Part shown: positions 1-9,800 of the stretch, piece after piece
Layout of the letters: each line of letters opens with the position of its first letter
Position numbering within the stretch: the first letter of the stretch is position 1
From: Gemmobacter aquaticus
Lineage (GTDB): Bacteria; Pseudomonadota; Alphaproteobacteria; Rhodobacterales; Rhodobacteraceae
Length of the DNA: 64,000 bases
Reading direction: 5' to 3'
Assembly (NCBI RefSeq): GCF_007859075.1
Contig: NZ_VOAK01000025.1
Location: 124,001-188,000, forward strand
The notes under the pieces: generated by a model
What the model was told of the DNA's origin: nothing
Seen by the model: the letters and a program-made list of their open reading frames with translations, nothing else
The model's database searches: none
Program-made: the position numbers and the translations under genes

Positions 1-316
1 GCCCCCATGCACCCACCACGTAGCACAGCGAAAAAACCCAGATCCAGACCATCCGCCGTCCGGATCCATCGGCGATCGCGCCCAGAACGGGGGCGAGCAG
101 CGCAATCATCAGCCCGGCAATCGTTTGGCCATAGCCCCATGTCGCCTGCGCTTGCGCGGCGGCGGCCGCCGGCTCCATGCCGGTGCTGGCATAATGGGCG
201 CGCGCCACCTCGGCGAAATAGGGGCTGAAGATAAAGGTCAACAGAAGCGTATTGTAGGGTTGGCTGGCCCAGTCAAAGAAGTACCAGCCCCATATGCGTT
301 TCTTCGCGCTGACCAT
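1..316 (-). CDS. UMF1-family MFS transporter, truncated by the window edge
   Basis: This is the N-terminal third of a major-facilitator-type membrane transporter; about 105 residues are present and the gene runs off the left edge. The start at 316 is preceded by AGGGGG about 8 bases upstream. The protein opens with a short basic stretch, then WGWYFFDWASQPYNTL, which is characteristic of the UMF1/Atg22-like subgroup, followed by an Ala-rich loop and a second membrane segment ending in a glycine-rich turn (ADGSGRR) typical of the MFS loop after helix 2. The substrate cannot be read from the sequence; the group includes putative amino-acid and nucleobase effluxers. It lies 68 bp downstream of the thioesterase-like gene on the same strand and may be cotranscribed with it. 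Confidence 0.85.
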   Translation of the reverse strand, partial: MVSAKKRIWGWYFFDWASQPYNTLLLTFIFSPYFAEVARAHYASTGMEPAAAAAQAQATWGYGQTIAGLMIALLAPVLGAIADGSGRRMVWIWVFSLCYVVGAWG

Positions 317-384
317 GCCCGATGCCCCCTGTTGGTTGCGCCGATCAAGCCCGAAACCCGCGATCCGCGCAACCCCGGCAGGGG

Positions 385-915
385 TCAGAATTTGGGCGGC
401 CAGGGACGTTGGTGATCGGCCTCGACCCAAGCCTGAACCCAGCCGGGCAGCGGCGGGCTTTGTGGATCATGGCCCATCGCCTCGACCACGCGGGCGGGGG
501 CGACGATCCCCTCTTTTGATGTGATGGCTACCCGCACCAGCATTTGGGTGGTGCATTCGCCGTTCCGCCACATGGTCTGGTCCATGTAGATGAAGCGCGC
601 ATCCCAGCCGACGCAGCGCGATCGCATGGTGACCTTCTGAAACGTCGTGACCCGCCTGCGATAGCGGGTCGAGTTGCCGGCAACCGCCAGACCCCAGCCG
701 TTCTGCCGCAAGGCCGTGTGAAGCCCGGCACGAATGCCCAGAGGCAGCCGGCCCAGATCAAACAGCGTCAGCGTCCGGCCGTTGTTCAGCTCCATCCAGG
801 GGTCGATGTCCCATGGCCAGCAGATATGCGTGCTTTCATGCGTGTCGAGGATGCCAAGGGGCGGTGCCCGGCGGGCCTTGAATACTTCCTTCACAAGCCG
901 AAGATAGGGATACAT
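385..915 (-). CDS. Thioesterase-like (hot-dog fold, THEM6-type) protein
   Basis: The product is 176 residues. The reading frame is open further upstream, but the ATG at 915 is preceded by a strong AGGAGG and begins MYPYLRLVKEVF, as in relatives. The segment WPWDIDPWMELNNGRTLTLF resembles the first helix region of 4-hydroxybenzoyl-CoA-thioesterase-like hot-dog proteins, where an aspartate and an asparagine sit near the active site. Family members of this size are annotated as acyl-CoA thioesterase or mesenchymal stem cell protein-like (THEM6); the real substrate is unknown. I infer a cytosolic or membrane-peripheral acyl-thioester hydrolase. It lies upstream of the UMF1 transporter on the same strand and is divergent from yggT. 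Confidence 0.8.
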   Translation of the reverse strand: MYPYLRLVKEVFKARRAPPLGILDTHESTHICWPWDIDPWMELNNGRTLTLFDLGRLPLGIRAGLHTALRQNGWGLAVAGNSTRYRRRVTTFQKVTMRSRCVGWDARFIYMDQTMWRNGECTTQMLVRVAITSKEGIVAPARVVEAMGHDPQSPPLPGWVQAWVEADHQRPWPPKF

Positions 916-1040
916 GGCGCGCCTCCTGCAAGCTCTCGCTTGGCCTTGCTTTACGCGCACGTCAAGTGGAACGTTGCGGAAGTTGTTGTGCTTCTTGTGG
1001 CTTCGCGCTACCTGAAACACAACAGATAGTGAGGGCACAG

Positions 1041-1328
1041 ATGATCTCGATCCTGCAAATCCTGCTCATGCTGCTCAGCATCGCGCAGTTCGTCATATTC
1101 GCGCATATCATCATGTCGTGGCTGATCAATTTCCAGGTGCTGAACCTGCGTCAGCCGCTGGTCGCGCAGCTTTGGTATGGTCTGAACCGTCTGCTTGAGC
1201 CGGTCTATTCCCGCCTGCGCCAGATCCTGCCCGATCTGGGTGGCATCGATCTTGCGCCGCTGGTGGCGCTGCTGATCGTCTATGCCCTGCGCATCCTCAT
1301 CGTGAATAACGCGGCCAGCTTCATCTGA
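1041..1328 (+). CDS. YggT family membrane protein
   Basis: The product is 95 residues. The start at 1041 was chosen because the protein then begins directly with the hydrophobic segment MISILQILLMLLSIAQFVIF; the in-frame upstream extension lacks a ribosome site and is cysteine-rich junk. Two hydrophobic segments (about residues 1-30 and 70-92) flank a polar loop carrying the family hallmark LEPVYSRLRQILPDLGGIDL. YggT proteins are small inner-membrane proteins implicated in cell-shape, osmotic or membrane-assembly functions; the exact role is not settled. The gene is 13 bp upstream of recQ and probably shares its transcript. Confidence 0.92.
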   Translation: MISILQILLMLLSIAQFVIFAHIIMSWLINFQVLNLRQPLVAQLWYGLNRLLEPVYSRLRQILPDLGGIDLAPLVALLIVYALRILIVNNAASFI

Positions 1329-1341
1329 CCGGTTCCTTCCG

Positions 1342-3384
1342 ATGCAGCACCCCCGCGCGCTTCTGGCCTCGATCTTCGGCTTTGGGGCCTTCCGCCCCGG
1401 CCAGGAAGAGATCGTCGATGCCGTGTTGGCCGGGCGCGATACGCTGGCCATCATGCCAACCGGCGGGGGCAAGTCGCTTTGCTTTCAGCTGCCTGCCCTG
1501 TGCCGGGGTGGGGTCACGGTTGTCATCTCGCCGCTGATTGCGCTGATGCGCGATCAGGTCCGGTCCTTGCGTGAGGCGGGGGTAGAGGCCGGGGCGCTGA
1601 CATCAGGCAACACCGACGAAGAGACGGCAGAGGTGTTTCGCGCGCTGGACGAAGGGCGGCTCAAGCTTCTTTACATGGCACCCGAACGGCTTGCCTCGGC
1701 CGCCACGACCGCGCTTTTGCGCCGCATCGGGACCAGCCTGATCGCCGTGGATGAGGCGCATTGCGTCAGCCAGTGGGGCCACGACTTTCGCCCCGATTAT
1801 CTGCGCATTGGCGAGTTGAAGCGGGCGCTGGACGTGCCGCTTGCTGCATTTACCGCCACGGCCGATGCCGAGACGCGGGCCGAGATCGTCAATCGACTGT
1901 TTGGCGGGGTAGAGCCCGCGACCTTCCTGCGCGGGTTTGACCGGCCGAACATCCACCTGGCTTTTGCGGTCAAGAACAGCCCGCGTCGCCAGATCCTCGA
2001 CTTCGCCGGCACCCGACGCGGGCAGTCTGGCATCGTCTATTGTGCCACCCGATCACGGACCGAAGTTCTGTCGCAGGCCCTGCGTGAGGCCGGTCATTCG
2101 GCCTGCCACTATCACGGCGGGATGGAGGCCGATGAGCGCCGCAGCGTCGAGGTGCGGTTCCAGCAAGAGGACGGGCTGATCGTCTGTGCAACCATCGCCT
2201 TTGGCATGGGCATCGACAAACCGGACATCCGCTGGGTTGCCCATTCGGATCTCTCGAAAAGCATCGAGGCCTATTATCAGGAGATCGGCCGCGCGGGCCG
2301 CGACGGGGCCCCGGCCGAGACGCTGACGCTCTATGGTCCCGACGATATCCGCCTGCGCCGTTCGCAGATCGACGAGGGGATAGCCCCGCCAGAACGCAAG
2401 CAGGCCGATCATGCCCGGCTCAATGCCCTGCTTGGGCTGGCGGAGGCGACGGGCTGTCGGCGGCAGGTTCTGCTTGGCTACTTTGACGAGACCGCCGAAC
2501 CTTGCGGGAACTGCGATCTTTGCGACCGGCCCGCGCAGCTTTTCGATGCCACCGATGCCGTGCGCAAGGCGCTGTCGGCGGTTCTGCGCACAGGGGAATG
2601 GTTCGGGGCGGGACATCTGATTGATATCCTGACTGGCAATCCCACGCCAAAGGTGCAGGAGAAAGGCCATGATCAACTGCCCACTTTCGGGGTTGGCCGC
2701 GATCTGACCAAGACGGGCTGGGGTGCGGTCTTCCGGCAGATGATGGGTCGGGATCTTCTGCGACCCGATCCGGACCGTTTTGGCGCGCTACGCATGACCG
2801 ATGCCGCCCGCCCGATCCTGCGCGGCGAGATGGGCATCACGCTGCGCAGCGATACAATTCAGGCAGACAGTTCGCGCCCCGCGGTCAAGGCGCTGGTGGC
2901 TGATGAGGATGCACCGCTTCTGTCTGCCCTCAAGGCCAAGCGGCGCGCCTTGGCCGAGGCCGCGCGCGTTCCGGCCTATGTCATCTTTCCCGACCGCACG
3001 CTGATCGAGATGGCAGAGCGTCGCCCGCAGACGCTGGATCAGATCGCGCAGATCAGCGGCGTGGGTGCGAAAAAGCTGGAAACCTACGGGGCGGCTTTTC
3101 TGGCGGTGATCACCGGCGCCGGTGAAGTTCCTCATCCCGCCCGCCGCCGGCTGGCCGGGCAACCGGCGGCCGATGTCTTCGACCGACTGGCCGAGGCGCA
3201 ACTGCGCCTGATGCGGGGCGAGGATGGCATCGGCAAACCGCTCTCCCTTTCGCAATCGGCTTTGCGCCGGATCGCCGAGGCGCGCCCCGCCACGCTGGCC
3301 GAACTCGACCGGGCCGGCGATCTGGGGCCGGCGAAGCTTGAACGGTTCGGCCCTTCATTCCTCGCGATCTGCCGGGGTGAATGA
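1342..3384 (+). CDS. recQ: ATP-dependent DNA helicase RecQ
   Basis: The 680-residue protein is a 3'-5' DNA helicase of the RecQ family, acting in recombination and restart of damaged replication forks. Visible motifs are Walker A MPTGGGKS (about 38-45), DEAH (137-140) followed by the RecQ aromatic loop CVSQWGHDFRPDY, helicase motif VI EIGRAGRDG, and the zinc-binding cysteines (YFDETAEPCGNCDLCD) of the RQC region. The C-terminus carries two HRDC-like modules, about 515-590 and 610-680, each ending in a helix-hairpin-like segment (GVGAKKLETYG; DLGPAKLERFG). E. coli RecQ has one HRDC, so the second is an extension. The gene lies 27 bp upstream of yaaA on the same strand. Confidence 0.97.
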   Translation: MQHPRALLASIFGFGAFRPGQEEIVDAVLAGRDTLAIMPTGGGKSLCFQLPALCRGGVTVVISPLIALMRDQVRSLREAGVEAGALTSGNTDEETAEVFRALDEGRLKLLYMAPERLASAATTALLRRIGTSLIAVDEAHCVSQWGHDFRPDYLRIGELKRALDVPLAAFTATADAETRAEIVNRLFGGVEPATFLRGFDRPNIHLAFAVKNSPRRQILDFAGTRRGQSGIVYCATRSRTEVLSQALREAGHSACHYHGGMEADERRSVEVRFQQEDGLIVCATIAFGMGIDKPDIRWVAHSDLSKSIEAYYQEIGRAGRDGAPAETLTLYGPDDIRLRRSQIDEGIAPPERKQADHARLNALLGLAEATGCRRQVLLGYFDETAEPCGNCDLCDRPAQLFDATDAVRKALSAVLRTGEWFGAGHLIDILTGNPTPKVQEKGHDQLPTFGVGRDLTKTGWGAVFRQMMGRDLLRPDPDRFGALRMTDAARPILRGEMGITLRSDTIQADSSRPAVKALVADEDAPLLSALKAKRRALAEAARVPAYVIFPDRTLIEMAERRPQTLDQIAQISGVGAKKLETYGAAFLAVITGAGEVPHPARRRLAGQPAADVFDRLAEAQLRLMRGEDGIGKPLSLSQSALRRIAEARPATLAELDRAGDLGPAKLERFGPSFLAICRGE

Positions 3385-3411
3385 GGTCGGCCGCAGGATG
3401 AAAGGATACCC

Positions 3412-4197
3412 ATGCTGACCGTGATCTCGCCCGCAAAGCGGCTGGATGCTGAACCCAAGGCGCTGCCCGAAGGCATTGCTGCGACCCATCCACAGTTCGC
3501 CGCTGATGCAGCCGTGCTGGTGAAAATCGCAGCGCAACTGACCCCTGCCGACCTGCGGTGCCTGATGAGCATTTCGCCCGCTCTGGCCGATCTGAACGCG
3601 ACGCGCTTCGCAGCCTTTGATGCCCAGCCCTGCAGCCCGGCCGCGCTTCTCTTTGCCGGTGACACCTATGCCGGGCTTGAGGCCGGGCGGCTGGAGCCTG
3701 ATGCCTGGCGGTGGGCCGATCTGCATCTGCGGATCCTGTCGGGGCTTTACGGGCTCTTGCGTCCGACGGACCTTATCGCGCCTTACCGGCTGGAAATGGG
3801 ATCGCGCCTGACCAATCCGCGCGGGGCCGATCTTTATGCCTGGTGGGGCGACAAGCTGGCACGCGCACTAAATGCGGCTGCCGAACAGGCCGGTGCACGC
3901 GCGCTCGTCAATTGCGCCTCGGTCGAGTACTTCCGTGCGGTTGACCCCGATGCGCTGAAGCTTCGTGTGATCACGCCGATCTTTCTGGATGGCGATGAGG
4001 GGCAGGGCAAGGTCATCAGCTTCTGGGCAAAGCGCGCCCGTGGGGCGATGGCCCGCTATATACTCGAGAACCGCCTGCAAGACCCCGCAGACCTGAGATC
4101 GTTCGAGGCTGGCGGCTATCGCTTTCAGCGTGAGCTGTCGGGCGAGGACCGGATGGTCTTTGCCCGGATCTCTCAATCCGCCACCGTTTCGGCCTGA
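3412..4197 (+). CDS. yaaA: Peroxide stress protein YaaA
   Basis: The product is 261 residues, the usual size for the YaaA/DUF328 family. It starts MLTVISPAKRLD, the family signature, and contains YGLLRPTDLIAPYRLEMG and the C-terminal block GYRFQRELSGEDRMVFAR. YaaA proteins lower free intracellular iron and limit Fenton damage under hydrogen peroxide, and are reported to bind DNA; this is known for the family rather than shown here. An AGGA precedes the ATG at a suitable distance. The gene follows recQ closely. Its last 25 bases overlap the 3' end of the convergent histidine kinase gene, so the two transcripts must overlap antisense. Confidence 0.95.
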   Translation: MLTVISPAKRLDAEPKALPEGIAATHPQFAADAAVLVKIAAQLTPADLRCLMSISPALADLNATRFAAFDAQPCSPAALLFAGDTYAGLEAGRLEPDAWRWADLHLRILSGLYGLLRPTDLIAPYRLEMGSRLTNPRGADLYAWWGDKLARALNAAAEQAGARALVNCASVEYFRAVDPDALKLRVITPIFLDGDEGQGKVISFWAKRARGAMARYILENRLQDPADLRSFEAGGYRFQRELSGEDRMVFARISQSATVSA

Positions 4198-6719
4198 GGC
4201 GCCGGAAGCGGCGGTCTCACCCCTGCAGACGTACAACTCGTCAGCATGTCGCAGATCGCGCCGCGGCGCAGTGGCTTTGTCATGATGTGATCGATCCCCG
4301 CGGCGCGGATCGAAGTGGCGTCGCCTGCCATCGCATGCGCGGTCAGGGCGATGATCGGGACATGCGCGGCGTCCCCCTCAAGCGCACGGATCGCGCACGC
4401 AGCCTCGCGACCGTCCATGATTGGCATCGAGATGTCCATGAAGACCATATCCGGCTTGAAGGTCTGAAACACCTCCACCGCCTCGCGCCCATTGCTGGCG
4501 AACTGCAGGTCAATATCGAGGTCCTTCACCATCTTGCGGAAGACCAGTTGGTTGGTCCGGTTGTCCTCGGCAGCGAGGACACGCAATTGCCGCGACTGCC
4601 CGGGTGGGGCAGGGGGCGCCACTGCCAAGGGCGCCGAAAGCGCCTGAAGGCGGCGATAGAGGTCGGCGCGTAGCAGGGGTTTGGCGAGAATGGCAGCCAC
4701 CAGCCCGGCTTGCTGGGCCGCCATAGCCGTCGCTGCATTTGAAGACAGAAGCAGGATTGGCGCCTCCAGCCCGGTGTCGCGGATCGCACGCGCCAGATGC
4801 AGGCCGTCCATCTCGGGCATTTCGTGGTCGATCAGGATCACGTCGAAGTCTCGGTCCTGTTGCAGCACCATCAACGCATCGGCAGCAGACCTGCAAAGCG
4901 CGCTTTTCATGCCGCAGGTTGCAAGCTGGCGCTCCAGAACGGTGCGATTGATGAACTGATCATCGACCACCAGCGCACGGGACAGCGATACGGGGGTGGG
5001 AATGTCATCGGCGTTCTCGGCCACCGGCAGGGCGAGACGGAACCCGAAACAGGATCCGCGGCCGGGCTCGCTGTCCACCCAGACGGCCCCGCCCATATGC
5101 TCCACAATGCGTTGGGTGATGGCAAGGCCAAGACCCGTGCCCTCAAACCGCCGGTTTGAGGCGCTGTCCACCTGATTGAACTCGCCAAAGATGTGATCAA
5201 GGTGATCGGCGGCAATTCCGATGCCGGTATCCTCGACCGTGATATGCAACTGCTGCATCCGCTCGGCCGTCTCGACGCCGACGACGCGGATCAGCACATG
5301 TCCGCTATCGGTGAACTTGACGGCATTGCCCATCAGGTTGGTCAGCACCTGCCGCAGACGCCCCGGATCGCCCACGTAACGGGTGGGCAGAAAAATGTCG
5401 AAGTCGATCATCACGTCGATCCCTTTGGCCCTTGCGCGCGGCTGCAGAAGCATCGCGACCTCGTGGATCACGCGTTCAAGGTCAAAGGGTTCGGGGCGAA
5501 GTGTCAGCCGCTCGGCTTCAATTTTCGAGTAGTCGAGAATGTCGTTGATAATGACGAGAAGCGCCTCGCCCGAGGAGCGGATCGTTTCGGCAAACAGGCG
5601 CTGTTCGTCGGTAAGGGGCGTGTCGCACAGAAGCTCTGCCATGCCCACGACACCGTTCATGGGGGTGCGGATTTCGTGGCTCATGTTCGCAAGGAACGCG
5701 GATTTCGCCCGGACGGCCGCTTCGGCCGCAAGGCGCGCGGCCTCCAGTGCCGCGTTCTGTTCGCGCAAGGCGGTTACGTCGACCCGAAGGCCGACGCGTC
5801 CGCCATCAGGGGTCTCCTGATCGATCACCCGAAGCCAGCGATTGCCTGCAACGGGATGCTCAAATTCGACGCTTCGTTCGTGGCGCATGTTCAGCCTGTT
5901 TTCCATCCATTCGTCCTCGCGGCCCATCGCATCGGGATACTGGCCATTCCTCAGCCCATGGCGGAGGATCGCCTCGAACGTGGCGCCGGGCACGATGGCC
6001 TCGGCGCTTTCGGGGTAGAGGTCGCGATATCGCTGGTTGCAGACCATCAGCCGATCCTCGCGGTCAAAAAGCACGAAGCCGTCCGGGATCGCCTCAATTG
6101 CAGCCCAGATGCGCATCTGTTCGGTGATATCGACGGCAAGGCACACCATGTCGCCATCCCGCGCGCGCCGGTCGATCAGGCGAAGCCAGACGCCCGAGGT
6201 GAGCGCGACGACCACCGGCTCTATCGGGTCGGCATCCCACCGCGCTGCCATGCGGCGACACCACGCGTCCGCGCCATCGTCACCCGGATCGACCACGCCA
6301 TTGTCGACGATCAGGCGGAGCGTTTCCGCATAGCTGATACCGGGCGACAGGTCCTCACATTCAAGCAGCGTGCGGAAGGCTTCGTTGGCGGCGATCAGAC
6401 GATTGGCGCTGTCAAAGACGGCAAACCCGTCGCGGATCGTGTTGATTGAATCCCACAGCCGGCGCTCGGCCATGACGGCTGTGGTATGCGCGCGTTCCAG
6501 ATCTGACAGGAAGCGCAGGTTCTGGTCCTTCAACGTCTCGGCTTCGGACTGGGCGGAACGGACAGCCTGACGCTGCTCGACAATCTGGTCAGAGAGCGCG
6601 CGCGCATGCAGGGCGAGTTTTTCATTCGCGGCAAAAAGCTCGCGGCTTTTCTGTTCCAGCAGCCGTTCGGCCGCCAGCCGCGCCCGCCGTTCCTTTGCCA
6701 GCCGATCCATCCGATCCAT
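4173..6719 (-). CDS. Hybrid sensor histidine kinase with two PAS and two receiver domains
   Basis: The product is about 848 residues from the ATG at 6719; longer in-frame starts exist and the ribosome site is weak. In order it shows a charged coiled coil (about 1-85), two PAS-like domains (about 85-200 and 203-318), a HisKA box FLANMSHEIRTPMNG with the phosphorylatable His near 348, an ATPase domain (GNAVKFTDSG; DTGIGI; EGTGLGLAI) and two receiver domains. The receivers have phosphoacceptor Asp near 631 (LIDHEMPEMDG) and near 762 (FMDISMPIMDG). No membrane segment and no Hpt domain are visible, so it appears cytosolic and would need a separate phosphotransfer protein to reach an output. The signal sensed is unknown; no partner regulator is adjacent. 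It is convergent with yaaA. Confidence 0.93.
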   Translation of the reverse strand: MDRMDRLAKERRARLAAERLLEQKSRELFAANEKLALHARALSDQIVEQRQAVRSAQSEAETLKDQNLRFLSDLERAHTTAVMAERRLWDSINTIRDGFAVFDSANRLIAANEAFRTLLECEDLSPGISYAETLRLIVDNGVVDPGDDGADAWCRRMAARWDADPIEPVVVALTSGVWLRLIDRRARDGDMVCLAVDITEQMRIWAAIEAIPDGFVLFDREDRLMVCNQRYRDLYPESAEAIVPGATFEAILRHGLRNGQYPDAMGREDEWMENRLNMRHERSVEFEHPVAGNRWLRVIDQETPDGGRVGLRVDVTALREQNAALEAARLAAEAAVRAKSAFLANMSHEIRTPMNGVVGMAELLCDTPLTDEQRLFAETIRSSGEALLVIINDILDYSKIEAERLTLRPEPFDLERVIHEVAMLLQPRARAKGIDVMIDFDIFLPTRYVGDPGRLRQVLTNLMGNAVKFTDSGHVLIRVVGVETAERMQQLHITVEDTGIGIAADHLDHIFGEFNQVDSASNRRFEGTGLGLAITQRIVEHMGGAVWVDSEPGRGSCFGFRLALPVAENADDIPTPVSLSRALVVDDQFINRTVLERQLATCGMKSALCRSAADALMVLQQDRDFDVILIDHEMPEMDGLHLARAIRDTGLEAPILLLSSNAATAMAAQQAGLVAAILAKPLLRADLYRRLQALSAPLAVAPPAPPGQSRQLRVLAAEDNRTNQLVFRKMVKDLDIDLQFASNGREAVEVFQTFKPDMVFMDISMPIMDGREAACAIRALEGDAAHVPIIALTAHAMAGDATSIRAAGIDHIMTKPLRRGAICDMLTSCTSAGVRPPLPAPQAETVAD

Positions 6720-6875
6720 GACCAACCCGTCTTTTTCGGCCCTTTGGCCGTTGTCCGTCCACCGTGGATCAACCGGGTGAAGCAAGGCTTAACGCGGGCT
6801 GTGGCGGGCGAAACCTGATTGCCAGCCGCAACCGCGCGTGGCAGCATCCCCGCAAGTTTTTCAGGAGGTATTGCC

Positions 6876-9800
6876 ATGGCCATCTTGCGCCGCGCCACTG
6901 CTGTTCTGGCGATTGTCGCCGGGTTTGTTGTGGCGCCGATGGGGCTCGCGCAGGATCTGGTGCCTGCAAAGCGATTCGTCGTCACGCAGGATGCGGACCT
7001 GCCCGGCGGCGACCTCTCGACCCAACTTGATACGACGATCGAGGCCTGCCAGCGCGCCTGTCTTGCGGATCAGCGCTGCACGCATTTCACCTTCAATACG
7101 CGCAACGGATCGTGCTTCATTAAGGCCAATCCGGGCAAACCCGCTTTCTATCAGGGCGCGTTTTCGGCGCGCGTGGTTGCCACCAACCCCGAGGTGCTGA
7201 GTGCTGTACCCGCGCGCCGGGCGGAACTGTCCTTCCTGGGAGACGGCGATATTGCCGCCGCGCTGGATCAGGCACGGGGCCTTGGCAATCGGCATACGTC
7301 GGGTGCCTGGAGCGATGCCGAGCATCTGGAGAGCGCCCGTCAGGCCGAAGTTGCGGGGAACCTGGTCGGGGCATCCGATTTCGCGGGGGCCGCCGCCGCT
7401 GCGTCTGATCGCGCGGCAGTCTGGGTCGAATACGCGCGCCTGTTGCTGGCAGCGGGGCAGGCCGACCAGAACAACGCTACGGATTATCAGTCGCGCGCGC
7501 TTTCGGCATCAGTGAACGCCTATCTGCGCGGACCGGGAAAACCCGTGCGCCACAACGCCCTTGTGCAGATGGCGCTGGCGCTTGAGGCGCAAGGGCGTGG
7601 CGGCGAGATGGTCAAGGCGCTGCGTCTGGCGCAGGCCACGCTGCCGCGCGACGACACCGCCGCGGCTCTGGACGAGGCCGCCGGAAAATACGGCTTCCGC
7701 GTTCTGGAAACCGATGTGCAGTCGGATAATGCCAACCCGCGCGTCTGCGTGAACATGTCGGAAGATCTGGTCGAATCCGGGCTCGACTACACGCCTTATG
7801 TGCAACTGCCCGAACCGGGCCTGACCGTGGCGCCTGCCGGATGGCGGCAGCTTTGCATCGAGGGCGTCAGCCACGGGCAGCGCTATGCCTTTACCTTCCG
7901 CGAGGGCCTGCCCTCGGCCGACGGGCAGGCCTTGGCGAAATCGGTGTCGATCACCGCCTATGTGCGCGACCGCGCGCCGGGGGTGCGCTTTGCGGGCCGC
8001 GCCTATGTTCTGCCCAAGACGGCTGAGGCCGCCTTGCCGGTTGTGACGGTGAACACTGAAAAGCTTGATCTTGCGGTGTTCCGCGTATCTGACCGCAATA
8101 TCCTGCGTGCGGTGCAGAACGGCTATCTGGATATGCCGCTGGCCGAGTATCAGGAGTACGGCTTCACCGGCGATGTGGGCGAAGAGCTGTGGAAGGGCAC
8201 CGCCACCGTCGCGCAAGAGGTCAACCGCGACGTGACCACCCGCCTGCCGATGGCCGAGGCCCTGCAGGGCTTGGGCGCAGGCATCTACGCACTGAAGGCC
8301 AGCGTGCCGGGGGTTGACCCATATGCCGTGCCCGCCGCCTGGCAGTGGTTTGTTGTGTCCGATCTGGGGATCACCTCGCTGTCCGGCACGGATGGCTTGC
8401 ATGTGATCCTGCGCAGCCTTGCCACGGCCGAGGCCAAGCCCGGCGTGACGGTGCAGCTTCTGAGCCGCGCCAACAACGTGCTGGCCGAGGCAGTGACGGA
8501 TGAGACAGGCCTTGCCCGCTTTGATGCCGGTCTTGCGCGCGGCACCGGCGGGGCGGCGCCCGCGATGCTGGTCGCGCGCGAAGGTGAGGGCGATCTCGCC
8601 TTCCTGTCTTTGACCGATCCTGAATTTGACCTGTCCGATCGGGGTGTCGAGGGGCGCGAGCCCGCCGGTCCGATCGACGTGTTCCTTTCGACCGATCGCG
8701 GGGCCTATCGTGCAGGTGAGACGGTCTACGCGACCGCGCTCACCCGTGACCCACAAGCCCGCGCCATCGAGGGCGTGCCCCTGACCGCACTCTTCAAACG
8801 GCCCGACGGGGTGGAGTACGCCCGGTCGCAGGCGCCTGATGCCGGCATGGGCGGCCATGTCTTTGCCCACCCCATCTCGGGCAGCGCGCCGCGCGGTGTC
8901 TGGCGGATGGAGGTCTATGCTGATCTTGAGGCGCAGCCGCTGGCCAGCCAGACCTTCCTTGTCGAGGATTTCCTGCCCGAGCGGATCGACTACAGCCTGA
9001 CACTGCCCGATACACCGCTGTCGCTGGGCGATGTGGCCGAGATCGGCGTCGAGGCGAAATACCTCTTTGGTGCGCCGGGCGCGGATCTGGCGATCGAGGG
9101 AGAGGTCCTGCTGCGCGCCGCTGCCGGTTTGCCGCAGTTCCCCGGCTTTGTCTTTGGCCGCCATGACCAGCCCTTCGATGCGCGGATGGAAGCGATTGCC
9201 CCCGGCACCCGCACCGATGCGGCGGGTCGCGCGACCGTTGCCGCAGCCCTGCCCGAGGCCGATGATCCGGGCCGTCCGCTTGAGGCACGCTTTACCCTGC
9301 GCATCGCCGAAGGGTCGGGTCGCCCGGTCGAGCGCCGTGTGGAACGTATCCTTGCACCCACCTCGCCGATGATCGGGGTGAAGCCGCTGTTTGATGGTGA
9401 GGTGCCTGAAGGCGCCGAGGCGCGTTTCCAGTTGATCGGCATTGGCGCCGATGCAGCGCCCGAGCCGATGAAGGTCGCGTGGGAGCTGACGCGGATCGAG
9501 ACCCGCTATCAGTGGTATCAGTATTCCGGCAACTGGAACTGGGAGCCGGTGACGACCCGAACCCGCGTGACCAAGGGCACTGCCGATCTGGCGGGTGCCC
9601 CGGTCGAGATCGCGGCGCCCGTAACCTGGGGCGAGTATGAACTGGCGGTCAGCCGTGTCGATGGTCGGCCTGCCGAAACCTCCACCACCTTCTTTGCCGG
9701 CTGGTATGCCCCGGCGGACACAACCTCGACCCCCGATACGCTCGAGCTTTCGCTCGACAAGCCCGCCTACAAACCGGGCGATGTCGCACAGTTGCGGCTG

